A DNA stretch of 64,000 bases from Heligmosomoides polygyrus polygyrus (lineage: Eukaryota; Nematoda; Chromadorea; Rhabditida; Heligmosomidae): contig OX377202.1 of NCBI GenBank assembly GCA_947396885.1, forward strand, positions 35,549,478-35,613,477, in the 5' to 3' direction. Both the position numbers and the translations under genes were made by a program. Of this stretch, positions 12,461 to 21,705 are shown one piece after another (position 1 is the stretch's first letter; every line of letters begins with the position of its first letter). The notes beneath the pieces were generated by a model. It was not told the DNA's origin. It was given only the letters and a program-made list of their open reading frames with translations, and did no database searches.

Positions 12461-12650
12461 TTTGTGACAAGGACAAAGGCATAGCTCGTTCATGGATAGT
12501 TTAGATTGACTGGTAATTTTACTCCCATCAATCTGAACATTTCGAGGTGTCCACTTCGAAACTTTCAGGTAGCACTAGCCTTCTCTTCCAGCCTTCCATG
12601 GTCTAGAAGAAAATGCCCTTATTGTTATTTAAAAATGTTATCCAAATTCA

Positions 12651-13063
12651 GTCCATGATTACATAGAAATACACGGATTTCCCTCGATAGAGAGCCTTCG
12701 GGCTCTACTATTAGGAGGGATATCGGACCGCTTGTTGCAGAGGAACAGAGTGCTTCTCCAGGTCCTGGACAGGGGAATGAATCGCGACCCAAATGCAACC
12801 GTATACTGCCAAGCGACGATGAGCAGGGGAGAGACTTCTTGCGCCTCCTGTGTCGGGTCGACTCGTTCCTCATGTGTGAGCATGGCATATACATACACGG
12901 ATTGCGTGGATGTGCTCGCGACACTTTTTGGCAGGGCCGACACATTGTACCTGTGTGCTCGGCAGACTGGGAGTACAGCGTATGGCAATTCGAGGCCGAA
13001 AAGTCTTGTTCCGTCCCTCCAGGTTTCTGGCTGGCTGGCCAGAGTTCCTTGACCAACCGATAG
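12651..13063 (+). other. Stop-poor region, possible exon (unrecognised)
   Basis: About 400 bp of GC-richer DNA is open in two + frames and on the minus strand (12,625-13,122). A 3' splice-like site (AAATTCAG) ends at 12,650. The most protein-like + frame is Cys- and Trp-rich in its second half (C-R-V-D-S-F-L-M-C-E-H, then W-E-Y-S-V-W-Q-F-E). No family is recognised and the coding strand is ambiguous. It could be part of an unassigned retroelement. Confidence 0.25.
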
Positions 13064-13149
13064 AGCCTAGCTACTCGTGTGCAGTCCAGTATAAGGCCAG
13101 CAGCAAAGTCTTGCGGGTGCACGGCGGATGATGCGGATGATGGCGCCGC

Positions 13150-13800
13150 GAGGGCTACTGTACGCAGTACTATGTACTTTTGCTGGCAGTTGCGACTCTA
13201 AGAATGTCAGAGGTGTAGTAAGCAAAACGCTTTTTGTTTTGTGAAGAAGCGTTTTCTAAGCAAAGTTAGGAGTTCTTGAATGTAAGCCCCGAAATCTAAT
13301 AGAACACTCTTTGTAACTCAACAGTTCTGTACCATTTTGCGCTTGCTCTCGCGTTTGTTGTTCTACCTCCACTAAAAGTTTCTCGGTTGACAAGCAGCTC
13401 GAAGATAATGTGGTAGCCCTTGTGATGACAGCACCCCCTTTGATGCCTTGTTGAGTCCGGGAGGTCTGTCAGATGCAGTTATAGCTCATAAAAAAAAACG
13501 GTCTGCTTTGTTGTTGCATTTCTGTGCAAGGGTTTTCCTTAAACCTCATACTGCTAAGTTTGGCTAGAAGGCCACGAATATTTGCAGTGCAATTAAGGTT
13601 ATCTAATATCGTGCTAAGGTTTTTTGCGTTACATTTTGAATGCAGGATTCCATACGCCTCCATTTTTCGACACTAACTGAATATATTGCTGGTTGTCAAG
13701 CTCCTTTATGGACAGAAATTATGCGCCAACCTATTATATTCGTTGCGTGTAGATTCGTTTACAAATAGATGAACCATAATCGACACCCCTCTATCACGCC
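13150..13800. other. Unassigned interval
   Basis: No supported feature was seen. Confidence 0.3.
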
Positions 13801-13809
13801 CCGGCAGGT

Positions 13810-14625
13810 CTCACCCGCAACTCATGGCACTGCGGGTGAGAGCCGCCGAGCCCTCGGGGACCTCTGCGACCAGCGCCTCCGCGACAACTCGTCCGCGCCA
13901 CGGCTTCCACCACAGTGAAAGCGTGGGTCCCCACTGTGGCGGGAGCGATATGGACTGCCGCGAGACTGTAGAGGCCCTAACATAGCAGCACTAAAGGGCC
14001 TCATTCCCCTGACCTCGAAAGAGCCCCCACTTCTGCAGCGATGGGAAGGGCGAGTACGAAGAGGCTGCTAAAACTTCAGGGCCTAACCGCTGCGCAAACT
14101 GAGAAGGACTAGGATGACGATCCGCACTTACAGCGCTCGTACGCTCGCATCGGAAGCAAACGTCGAGGACCTGATGATGCAAGCCAGGAAGATCAAGTAC
14201 GACGCCATCGGACTGACCGCGACGAGAAGACACCACCCCTACACGCCGCGCACGACTCAAGAGAAGAACTGTTCCTCAGAACATGCGACAGCAGGGCAGT
14301 AGGCGGCGTTGATGTCCTCGTCAACGCGCACTTGGCCATGAACATCGATTCGAACGAGTCTCTGACAAGCCGAATCGGACGTCTGCGACTGGAGCGATGT
14401 GGCTCCGTTCCAGCTTTGACTGTGTTCGTCGCGTATGCCCCAACATGCGACTACGACGACGAAGTCAAAGCCTCCTATGTGGGGCTGGAAAGTTTTATAA
14501 GGTACACCAAATCTTCTACAGGAATGGGGCGCCGGAGGTCGCTGGAAGAGTTTCACTTCGGTACCACGGTTTGGAGTGGATCGAGGAAGGCGAAAGACTG
14601 TCTGAGTTCATCATTTCGACCAGGG
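13810..14625 (+). pseudogene. RTE-type LINE, 5' part with endonuclease domain (broken)
   Basis: After a GC-rich leader (13,810-14,110), the frame at 14,114 opens M-T-I-R-T-Y-S-A-R-T-L-A-S-E, followed by Y-D-A-I-G-L-T-A-T-R-R. This is the N-terminus of an apurinic-type LINE endonuclease, in which L-T-E-T-R carries the catalytic Glu; here it reads T-A-T-R, so the Glu is lost. The reading frame shifts at about 14,260-14,330 and continues as N-I-D-S-N-E-S-L-T-S-R-I-G-R-L-R and V-F-V-A-Y-A-P-T. A further shift leads to E-E-G-E-R-L-S-E-F-I (about 14,575-14,610). It ends abruptly without RT. It differs in sequence family from the LINEs at 16.8-19.2 and 38.2-39.9 kb; the scrap at 30.3 kb probably belongs to the same family as this copy. 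Confidence 0.75.
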
Positions 14626-14779
14626 ATGAGCGGATTAACCGAATCCGGTATCCGTTATCCGGTTTCCGGGAGGTTTGGCCTATCCTTTTTGTTGTTCGGG
14701 CCGGTTAGCGAACAACAAATTAGCGGATCCCTCAGGTTTGGACGTCTTGTTGGATGGTCTATGTAAAAATATCCTTTAG

Positions 14780-15785
14780 AGTCACAAAAGTGTGAGGGAC
14801 AACTGAACATGTCTAAATCCAGAAGGTTCTGTGAACTATTCCCTCAGTTGGACAAAGGTGACATGGTTGGATTAATACTGAAGTTTCGTGCCTGCAGATT
14901 ACCTAAACCTCTGCCATGCACCTATGAGACCTACCAGACTATGCATTGCTCATCGGCTTGTTGCCTTAAGCTCTTCGCAGGGCAAGGACGTATGCAAGCT
15001 GCTTCATTGATGTTGCAGATCGTTAGAAATGGAGGGACTCATGCATCATAGAAACAATTGCTCTGCACCATCCTGGCTTTCTTGAGGTAATTCTGCAGAA
15101 TTGATTGTCTAAAAGCATTTTCTATCCGACACACACTGATAATGACGGTGCGTTCATAGTGCTAAGGCTTGGTCTTCCCAATTAAAATTTCTAATGGTGC
15201 AATCAAACAATACCAAATTGGTTTGTCACCGCGAGTGTTACAAAACATGCAGCTTCACTCCGATTTGTGAGTTTTCTAGCAAGGCTGCTCTATTTTAGGG
15301 AACAATTTCCTTCTCAGGCTGCGCCAGGTATTCTCGTTCTATCAGACTGGATGTCTTAACCTTTTTGAATGAGCACTCATGTCCAATGACTTAGAGTGGC
15401 TAGCCGATAGGAAGCCAGTATTTTATCTATCCCAGGTAAATCCGCGTCCAACTGGCTTGAATCTTGCGATGCTGTTGAAGAAAATAGTGGATATCGTGAA
15501 GGTGTCAAGGCATCGTGAAATGACACTGCTATGAAGGCTTTATTCGACAAATATTTTGGGATACCTGCTTCTTCATAGTATGAAAAAGACAAGAGATGTT
15601 GTAGGAATTACACAACTAAGAATCATTGTATTTTATATTTTTCATTATTTTAAAAACTTAGAATTAACTGGACGACTGCTAAGTAAAACAATCCCATGGA
15701 AAGGGGCTAAAGATGGGAAAATTACTGTTGGATAAAGAGAAATGTGGATGAATAGAAGGCTTTTATCAACTAACCAACTGTTTCC
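14780..15785. other. Unassigned interval
   Basis: Short frames only (for example 14,809-15,051 on the + strand) with no recognisable motif. Confidence 0.3.
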
Positions 15786-15786
15786 G

Positions 15787-16667
15787 TTCTTTTCAAATTG
15801 CCAAAAAGTTGAAAAATGGTGAATAAGATAATGAACGAAAAGGGCGCCCGATGACACTGGATTTGGATGGCCTCCGAAGTAGAGTAGAAGCGGACCCATA
15901 CCAAACCACTCGCGAACTATCAAGCACTCTTGGGGTTAGTCACACAACAGTCGTTCGAGGATTGAAGTCGATTGGCAAGGTGCAAAAATTGGGTCGCCGG
16001 GTACCTCGCGACTTGACACAACATGACATGGATCGCAGAGCCGATGTCGCTCTGTCTCTCCTTACTTTCAGACGTACCCACGAATGGCTGGACAACCTTG
16101 TCACCGGGGATGAGAAGTGGATACTCTACTCTAATTATCACCGGCGTGCACAGTGGGTTGACGCAACTGGAGGCAGAGGACGTTCCGAACCCCGACCTTC
16201 ACGTGAAAAAGGTGATGCTATGCATTTGGTGGAGCGTTCTTGGCGTAGAGTACTGGGAGTTGCTGGACGAAGGGATAGCAGTGACGGCAGAGGTTTGCGT
16301 CAACCAACTGGGGAAGTTGAGGGCCCACCTCGAAACCACACGGGGAGAGCAAGTGAAGGTGTATTTTCAACACGACAACGCTAGACCGCATATTGCTAGA
16401 GCGACGGCGGCTGTGATGGCGGACTACGGATGGACCGTTCTTCCACAACTACCTTACTCAACAGATCTCGCTCCTTCTGATTATCATTTGCTTTCAAGCC
16501 CTCAACGCTATTTGGACGGCCAGCAATTTTGGAACCGAGAGGATGTCAAGGAGGCGCTGCTCACATTTTTCGAATCACAACCGGCCACGTTTTGGAGAAA
16601 AGGCATCCATGACTTACCAACCCGTTGGCGAAAGACAATTGATGTAAAGGGTGGTTACTTCAAATGA
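15787..16667 (+). pseudogene. Mariner transposase, one frameshift
   Basis: Two overlapping frames (15,851-16,384 and 16,023-16,667) together encode most of a mariner transposase. The first carries G-R-P-M-T-L-D, the second helix-turn-helix region (T-T-R-E-L-S-S-T-L-G-V-S-H-T-T-V) and V-T-G-D-E-K-W with the first catalytic Asp. The second carries K-K-V-M-L-C-I-W-W, H-D-N-A-R-P-H with the second Asp, and A-P-S-D-Y-H with the third; exactly 34 residues separate the last two, the D34D spacing of mariner. The frames meet at a shift near 16,165. The first helix-turn-helix is decayed or absent: an in-frame stop lies in the K-L-K-N-G-E stretch near 15,815. The copy is not autonomous as it stands. Confidence 0.9.
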
Positions 16668-16715
16668 TTTGATATTGTTATTCTTACGTTGTGATAATAA
16701 ATATTTCATGCCCCA

Positions 16716-16744
16716 AATGTCCGAGAACTTATGCAGCAACCTAA
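16716..16744 (+). repeat. Mariner right terminal inverted repeat
   Basis: The sequence from TGTCCGAGAACTTATGCAGC on to the CCTAA at about 16,742 is a mariner-like end (reverse complement starts TTAGGTTGCTGCATAAG) and is followed by a TA. A matching left repeat was not found upstream of 15,787, so the left end is probably deleted. Confidence 0.6.
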
Positions 16745-16747
16745 TAC

Positions 16748-19222
16748 CAACTGACGTCCGAGCTTGCGAAGCTATGCAGAGCGGCGATTAAGGAGGATCT
16801 TCTTTTCCGCGTCTATCCCGCTTCGTCGCGGGGTTCGCTCTTCTGGTGTTACGACGCCACCTTTCCCGATCCTGCGCTTGATCAGGGTGGACACCAGCTA
16901 TTTTCATGTCCGTGTGTAACGTAACGGACCAACGCCACTTCGGGCGTCCTGTAGGCCGCTTTCCAGATACTTCCAACTCAAGGCCTATCTTGCAGACGCT
17001 GTCTTTTTTCCACGCAAAACGTGGCCGTACCATCGCAGTCGAGCTTCGCGCATCTTCTCAGCTGCTGGCGTGACACCGAACTTATACGGAATGACATCGT
17101 TTCGGATGCGGTCCATGCGCGTGACTCCAGCCGTCGAGCGCAGCATCTTCGTCTCCATAACGCTGAGGCGCGCTTCAGCTTCCTTGGTCTTCGACTTCAA
17201 ACGCTCTTTTATCTTCTAATCGCAGAGCACGCCAGTCAATGAGCACCAAAGCTTGGACCAAGCTGCACTCACGCGTGAGTTCACTTCAACCATGAGATTG
17301 CCATCAGGCCATTGCTGACCCCAGGTGCTTGAAAACCGATGTGTGTACAAGCTCAGTGTCGTTAATCTTAATGGAGCCGGACTAATTTACGTCAGTCGTT
17401 AGGTACTCGGCCTTCCTGAGGTTCAATTTGAGTCCGAACATCGCCATGCGGTCGCACCAAGCTCTCACCTGCCGCAGAATTTCACCTTTGTCTTCGCAAG
17501 CGACCGTCACGTCACCAGCATAGAGTACGTTGTGTCGCCGCAAGGCAAACCATATAAGCTGACGCGGTACGCGATCGAAGGCCTTCTCCAAGTCCAGAAA
17601 CTCAGTCTCTCGCGATGCTTCTCCACCAGGAGGCGGGCGGCGTTTATAGCACCAATGATCCCAAACCCGCTACAAAGCCGCACTAGTTGTCGGAAGGCTT
17701 GATGATTTCGCGAAATCGTCTGTAGAGGATTCGCTCGAAGATCTTCATGCTGTGCGAAATCAAGAAAATTGCACGATAATTGGAGCAGTCAGCAAGACTA
17801 CCCATTTTCTTTCAAATCGGAATCGCTGTACTTTGACGCTAACACTCAGGTACCTTCTTCTCTGTTACTACCTGATTAAAGAACCTGGCCAACCATTCAG
17901 TAAGATATCCGAATTTTGAGCTCCAGAAATCGGCTGCCTGATCATCGGGACCTGTTCGCTTGCTACGTTTCATCTTCTTCAGAGTCTCCTCTGTTTCCTC
18001 CACGGTGATCATGTGAACGGGACCATGAACAGAAGCCACAGAAGGGATGGCCGGGTGAGGAAATTACATAGTTGAAATTTCCTCAAAGTAATCACGCCAT
18101 CGCTTCAGCGCCTTTTGCGGTCTGTCAGAAGATGGCCGCTCTCGTCATTGATGCAAACGAACTTTTCAATATCCTCGGTATGGCGATGGCGGGTCTTAGC
18201 AAGTCGGTACAAATACCGTTCACCATCGAGCGATCCGAGCTTTCGGTAGACATCACCATAATGAGTGGCTTTCGCGACAGCCTCGGGTTTCCTTGCAGCC
18301 TTCTTCACGTTTTGATACTCCTGCCAGTTGGCTGTTTTGTCGCCGAGAATAAAGCGGTTTCTTCTCTCGAAATTTTGCTCTCACATCGCCCGTCCACAGC
18401 CATGTCTGCTTGTTGTCCTTGCGTCCAGGCTTCGTAGCGCCGAGAAACGAACTTGCAACTTGACTTATCGTGTCTGTAGCCTTCTTCCAGGTTTCATCGA
18501 CACTGTGACTGTCGGTTACCGAGCGCGAGGTTTCTCAGCTGCTTCCCTTTCTTTCATTTGCCACCAGCCAATAACCGAATCCACCGTGGCAGCTGTAATC
18601 GTCTTTCGTGGCGCCTACGTGTCCACTGAGGCCGCCATTCAGAACGTTGAATGATCATTCGATGGTACCTTTGCTATCCTTTCATTAAGCAGGCTTTAAT
18701 ATTTATCCTTGGCTTGGTTTGAGCAGCCAGTCTGTGGATCTCACACCGAGAAGATATGAAAGATTCGCTCCTTAGCGGCGACATCGATCTTCATCAATCG
18801 ATCGTCAAAGCGTTCGACGCTTACAGTCGAGTCACGAAATCGTTCGGAGACGATTATTCCGACACCACTGGTGCACCTAGGACTTTCGCATAGAACGGCC
18901 AAGAAACCTCATCCTACATCCCTTGACTTGCGGAAGGACCACCTCGTCTCCTGCACCGCGCAGAAATCAACTCTTCTTCGCCCCAGTGCTTCAACCAACT
19001 CGTGCGAGCTGCCCGTCAACGTACCCACATTCAGCGTTGCCACGCGGGTCCCGCTTGCGTTACGGAACTTTGTGACAAGCTCAGTTACCCCGCCCCCCTC
19101 CCCCCCCCACCGACCCACCGACGCAGTCCTCGCAATTAGGGATCCTCGCATACTTCTCATTCTCGCCGGGCACTACGAGTGGTCGTCGATTCCCGCAGAC
19201 GCCGTAGCACTATCTCGATAAT
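16748..19222 (-). pseudogene. RTE-clade LINE (EN-RT), inactive, minus strand
   Basis: Read on the minus strand from right to left, the ORF begins at about 19,160 with T-L-N-V-G-T-L-T-G-S-S-H-E-L-V-E-A-L and D-F-C-A-V-Q-E-T-R-W, the N-terminal motifs of the AP endonuclease. A linker piece lies at 18,105-18,308. The RT begins at 17,839-18,039 (E-T-L-K-K-M-K-R-S-K-x-x-G-P-D). The RT palm at 17,382-17,591 jumps from F-D-R-V-P-R directly to L-Y-A-G-D, so an internal deletion removed several RT motifs and the catalytic Y-A-D-D reads Y-A-G-D. The C-terminal region is at 16,788-17,200 (V-M-E-T-K-M-L-R, L-R-W-Y-G-H-V-L-R). Frameshifts separate the pieces. The LTR element inserted at 19,222/19,227, right beside its 5' end. 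Confidence 0.85.
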
Positions 19223-19226
19223 CATG
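19223..19226. repeat. Target site duplication, left copy (CATG)
   Basis: CATG directly abuts the left LTR; the same four bases follow the right LTR at 30,211-30,214. A 4-bp duplication is within the range made by Ty3/Gypsy integrases. Confidence 0.8.
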
Positions 19227-19577
19227 TGTAATATCCTGGCCTAGGATATTAGCCGGAAGATCAACCAACAAGATTTGTTTATCAACTTTATCTGCATGGG
19301 ATGACATGGATCACAACAAAATTCATGCATAATACCTTAACGAGAAAATGGCCACTGGACCGTCTAAAGGGGGGAAAGGTTAGGACCCCATAAGGGAGCC
19401 CTAGCCGTTAACTAATTAATCTATTACCTAAACCCTACACCCTACCGCTACCCCCTTTTTCTCCCACTGAGCCTTCTTATACTAATCCCAAGGCCGCGGT
19501 TCCACTTAGTTGGCCTTGGCAGAAAACCGCGAGCCGGGCCTTAGCAAGTTCCCGCTACGGCAACCATCTTTCCCACA
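19227..19577 (-). repeat. 3' LTR
   Basis: 351 bp, identical by eye to 29,860-30,210. On the + strand it starts TGTAATATCCTGGCC and ends TTTCCCACA; on the element's own strand it therefore starts TGTGGGAAAG and ends ATTACA. Confidence 0.97.
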
Positions 19578-19613
19578 TGCCACCTCCCGAAAAAGTTCCG
19601 GTCCCCGGAACTA
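19578..19613 (-). promoter_or_regulatory. Candidate polypurine tract and adjacent hairpin
   Basis: On the minus strand, GGGAGGTGGCA directly precedes the 3' LTR and is the best candidate plus-strand primer, although it is short and imperfect. Just upstream, AGTTCCGG and CCGGAACT (19,595-19,613) form a perfect 8-bp stem with a 3-nt loop. Confidence 0.4.
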
Positions 19614-19652
19614 AAATGGAGGCGTAGGGAGGGGCGAGTGGGGGGAAGGGCC

Positions 19653-20357
19653 TTAGTGACCTTGCCCAAATGGTTCCGGCGGAGGGCCTGGGAGGGGAGG
19701 CCGCTGACAAAGAATCTGGTGGTGGCTAAAGCTGCCACAGTTGGCACACGGCCATCTATAATGGCACGCGTCCAACGTGTGGAAGCCAATGCACCTGGGG
19801 CAGCGGCCTCCAAGCTCCACTAAAACGTGGAGCTTTACACAGGGGGGCATGGGAGCGGGGCAGCTGGTGGTCGCGTGGCGCCCATTACAGAGCGCGCAGG
19901 GGTTGTCTACATAAGTGTAGACAACCCTTGCTGCTGCCGGAGCCACCGTCCTCCGCTTGGGCTGTCTGTTACGGCGCCGGCGGGGAGGCATGGGGAGCTC
20001 CACAACGGGCATCCTACGCTGGTTCTTAGGGGCCCTGAATCCTCTATCCTCGGGGTCCGACTCGACCCCGGCCGGAAATTCGCATGCCGCGCCGGGGGAG
20101 TTCGGGCGTCCCGATCCTCCGGTCGCCCCGTCCGCGACACGACGGGCGGCGATCCGCTCCTGCTTCCGTGCCTCTCGATACGTGGCTCTACATGCCCGGC
20201 GATCTCGCTCGTATGTCTCGAGCGGGATGGTGGGATAATCATCGTTGGGCTCGGAGTCAGAGTCGTAGAGCGGGCGGCGGGGCTTGTCGTCCTCGGAGCT
20301 GGATGAGGAGCATCGGCGGGGGGAGCGATTGAAGCGACTGGGTCCAGCGGCTTGCAT
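19653..20357 (-). CDS. Retroelement accessory ORF with three zinc knuckles (nucleocapsid-like)
   Basis: A 234-residue protein encoded downstream of pol in the same element. The first 140 residues are low-complexity, acidic and Ser-rich, then strongly basic (P-P-R-R-R-R-N-R-Q-P-K-R-R at 124-136). Three Cys-His clusters follow: C-x2-C-x3-H-x4-C at 154-166, C-x2-C-x3-H-x4-C at 186-198 and the classical C-x2-C-x4-H-x4-C at 204-217. Triple knuckles of this style, with C-x-x-C-x-x-x-H, recall the C-terminal nucleocapsid part of BEL/Pao Gag proteins; this resemblance is from memory and untested. The Gag at the start of the polyprotein has no knuckle, so this protein may supply RNA binding in trans. 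A splice acceptor TTTTCCTTAG ends one base before the ATG, which suggests a spliced subgenomic mRNA. An antisense reading of the same DNA is open but lacks motifs. Confidence 0.85.
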   Translation of the reverse strand: MQAAGPSRFNRSPRRCSSSSSEDDKPRRPLYDSDSEPNDDYPTIPLETYERDRRACRATYREARKQERIAARRVADGATGGSGRPNSPGAACEFPAGVESDPEDRGFRAPKNQRRMPVVELPMPPRRRRNRQPKRRTVAPAAARVVYTYVDNPCALCNGRHATTSCPAPMPPCVKLHVLVELGGRCPRCIGFHTLDACHYRWPCANCGSFSHHQILCQRPPLPGPPPEPFGQGH

Positions 20358-20360
20358 TCT
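20358..20360 (-). promoter_or_regulatory. Candidate 3' splice site for accessory ORF
   Basis: On the minus strand the ATG at 20,357 is preceded by TGTTTTCCTTAG and one A. The AG sits at 20,360-20,359 after a pyrimidine run. It fits a nematode acceptor for cis-splicing from the leader or for spliced-leader addition. The donor is not identified. Confidence 0.5.
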
Positions 20361-20881
20361 AAGGAAAACATGTATGAGGATGAGTTTATAAGATGTACAA
20401 TATGCTGAAAAAGGAGATAAAAAATGAATTAGACAGAATATTCTCAGCGTGCGTAGTTAACGCGCTCTAATCGAGCTTAAAGGAGAGAGTTCTTCGTGGG
20501 GCCCTAGGATGATGAATTGATGTCTACGGTTATGAAATAGTGGAGGATGAATTGATTTCTTCTCTGATCGCTTCATGGGTGGTGTCGATGTCGCTATTTC
20601 CTCCAGAGTAATGTCCCAGCGTCCTATGGGGGTTGTTTCTGTCACACATGAGGTAGGTGTGAAAGGATCTTGAGGTGTGATGATTGCCGCGCCGCCTGAC
20701 TAAGGTGTTAATTGGCGGTCAAGGGCGGGATGCGCGGAATAAAGGCGCTTGAGCGGGTCATTATGTTAGGCGTTAGCCACACTGCTCAGTCCTATCATCG
20801 CTCTCATCCTTGCATTACTTTGCTTGCTTATAGAGGTTCTGATTTCTAGTATTTCTACTTGATCTTCTTATATTATTACTG

Positions 20882-20887
20882 TATATA
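20882..20887 (+). promoter_or_regulatory. Candidate TATA box of the antisense EGF-like gene
   Basis: TATATA lies 65-70 bp upstream of the proposed ATG at 20,952 and is followed by a run of ten G. The position would suit a start site near 20,910. There is no other support. Confidence 0.3.
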
Positions 20888-20951
20888 GGGGGGGGGGAGG
20901 TTATCCTATTCGTTGATTACCTACTGCTATGTGCTATGAGGTACAAAATTG

Positions 20952-21487
20952 ATGGTAGTGTTCCTCATTATAACGTCATTATCGTATTTTGTCGTTACTA
21001 AAGTTACTTATTAGTGCTGTTATCTGAACCCGAATATGGTTTTTCAGATAATGGCGCATTCGGTCGATAGAAGTTTTTGCACAGACCGGTGCAACGAGCG
21101 TGGGGTCTGTTTTTTGGTGGATGGAACTCATCGGTGCCTGTGTGATGCCGGATTCATATCCGATGACTGCGCACACGGCACGACGATGAGTGCCGTCGCT
21201 GCCGGAGAAGATCCGACTGGCCTAGGGCTCGGATGGTTGATCGCTGGTGAGTATTTAATGTTAGTGTTTAATGCTCTTTTGGGTTAGTAGTAGCCTTAAT
21301 AGATACCTAACTTTTGTTTTTAATAGAAAATATTTTAGTGATAATAATACTGTTGGGTATCTATTTAGGGCTGTTTGTGGCGGCTGCCCTCTGTTTAGGA
21401 GGTGTATGGATATGGCGTCGCCGCCGCCAAGTTACGCTTGGTCGTCATCGTCCGATCGGAGTGCCTGCACTCGGGTTTGGGAAATGA
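20952..21487 (+). CDS. Antisense gene inside the retroelement: EGF-like, single-pass membrane protein (3 exons)
   Basis: Proposed exons are 20,952-21,002, 21,048-21,246 and 21,327-21,487. Exon 1 encodes 17 residues starting M-V-V-F-L-I-I, usable as a signal peptide. Intron 1 is 45 nt and ends TTTTTCAG. Exon 2 encodes one EGF-like module with six Cys spaced C-x3-C-x5-C-x8-C-x-C-x8-C; its end (C-L-C-D-A-G-F-I-S-D-D-C) fits the EGF signature C-x-C-x2-[GP]-[FYW]-x4-8-C. Intron 2 (80 nt, GTGAGT...TTTTAATAG) keeps the frame, and exon 3 opens with about 25 hydrophobic residues, then W-R-R-R-R and a 25-residue tail. AATAAA follows at 21,619. Total 136 residues: ectodomain, helix, short cytoplasmic tail, as in membrane-anchored EGF ligands. 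Exon 1 is the weakest part (donor GTTACT); exons 2 and 3 are much firmer. The gene points against the retroelement and occupies the otherwise empty DNA between pol and the zinc-knuckle ORF. Capture from a host gene is inferred. Confidence 0.7.
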
Positions 21488-21618
21488 CGATCGTCTTATA
21501 CTAAGCAGTATAATGTGCTTATGTTTATAGTCCGGCTTTACATGTTGTCTGTAGATAAAGCGCGGAGGTTATGTTGGTTATGTACCTACTGTTGGATATT
21601 GTTATTATTGTTATAATG

Positions 21619-21624
21619 AATAAA
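21619..21624 (+). terminator. Poly(A) signal of the antisense EGF-like gene
   Basis: AATAAA on the + strand, 132 bp past the proposed stop and about 80 bp before the convergent pol stop codon at 21,706. Confidence 0.5.
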
Positions 21625-21705
21625 AAATTCTATGCCAATCGTGAGTATGATGGTGAAGATAAATGCGGTGTCATAGTACTTCTACGATTGGTTGTGACGA
21701 TTAAC

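Larger units (their letters stand above)
11060..12650. other. Unassigned interval with a tandem duplication
   Basis: Contains short frames at 11,062-11,262 and 11,339-11,530 that I cannot assign; they could be the decayed tail of the hAT copy. It also holds the 93-bp duplication at 11,949-12,127 and an ATTCGAAT-rich block at 12,366-12,460. Confidence 0.35.

Noticed and set aside
12625..13122. 165-codon minus-strand frame
   Set aside because: No motif; the region is equally open on the + strand, so coding direction cannot be decided and I list only a low-confidence possible exon.
19827..20306. 159-codon + strand frame opposite the zinc-knuckle ORF
   Set aside because: It lies in GC-rich DNA with few stops, has no motif, and the minus-strand frame has three well-formed zinc knuckles and a splice acceptor.
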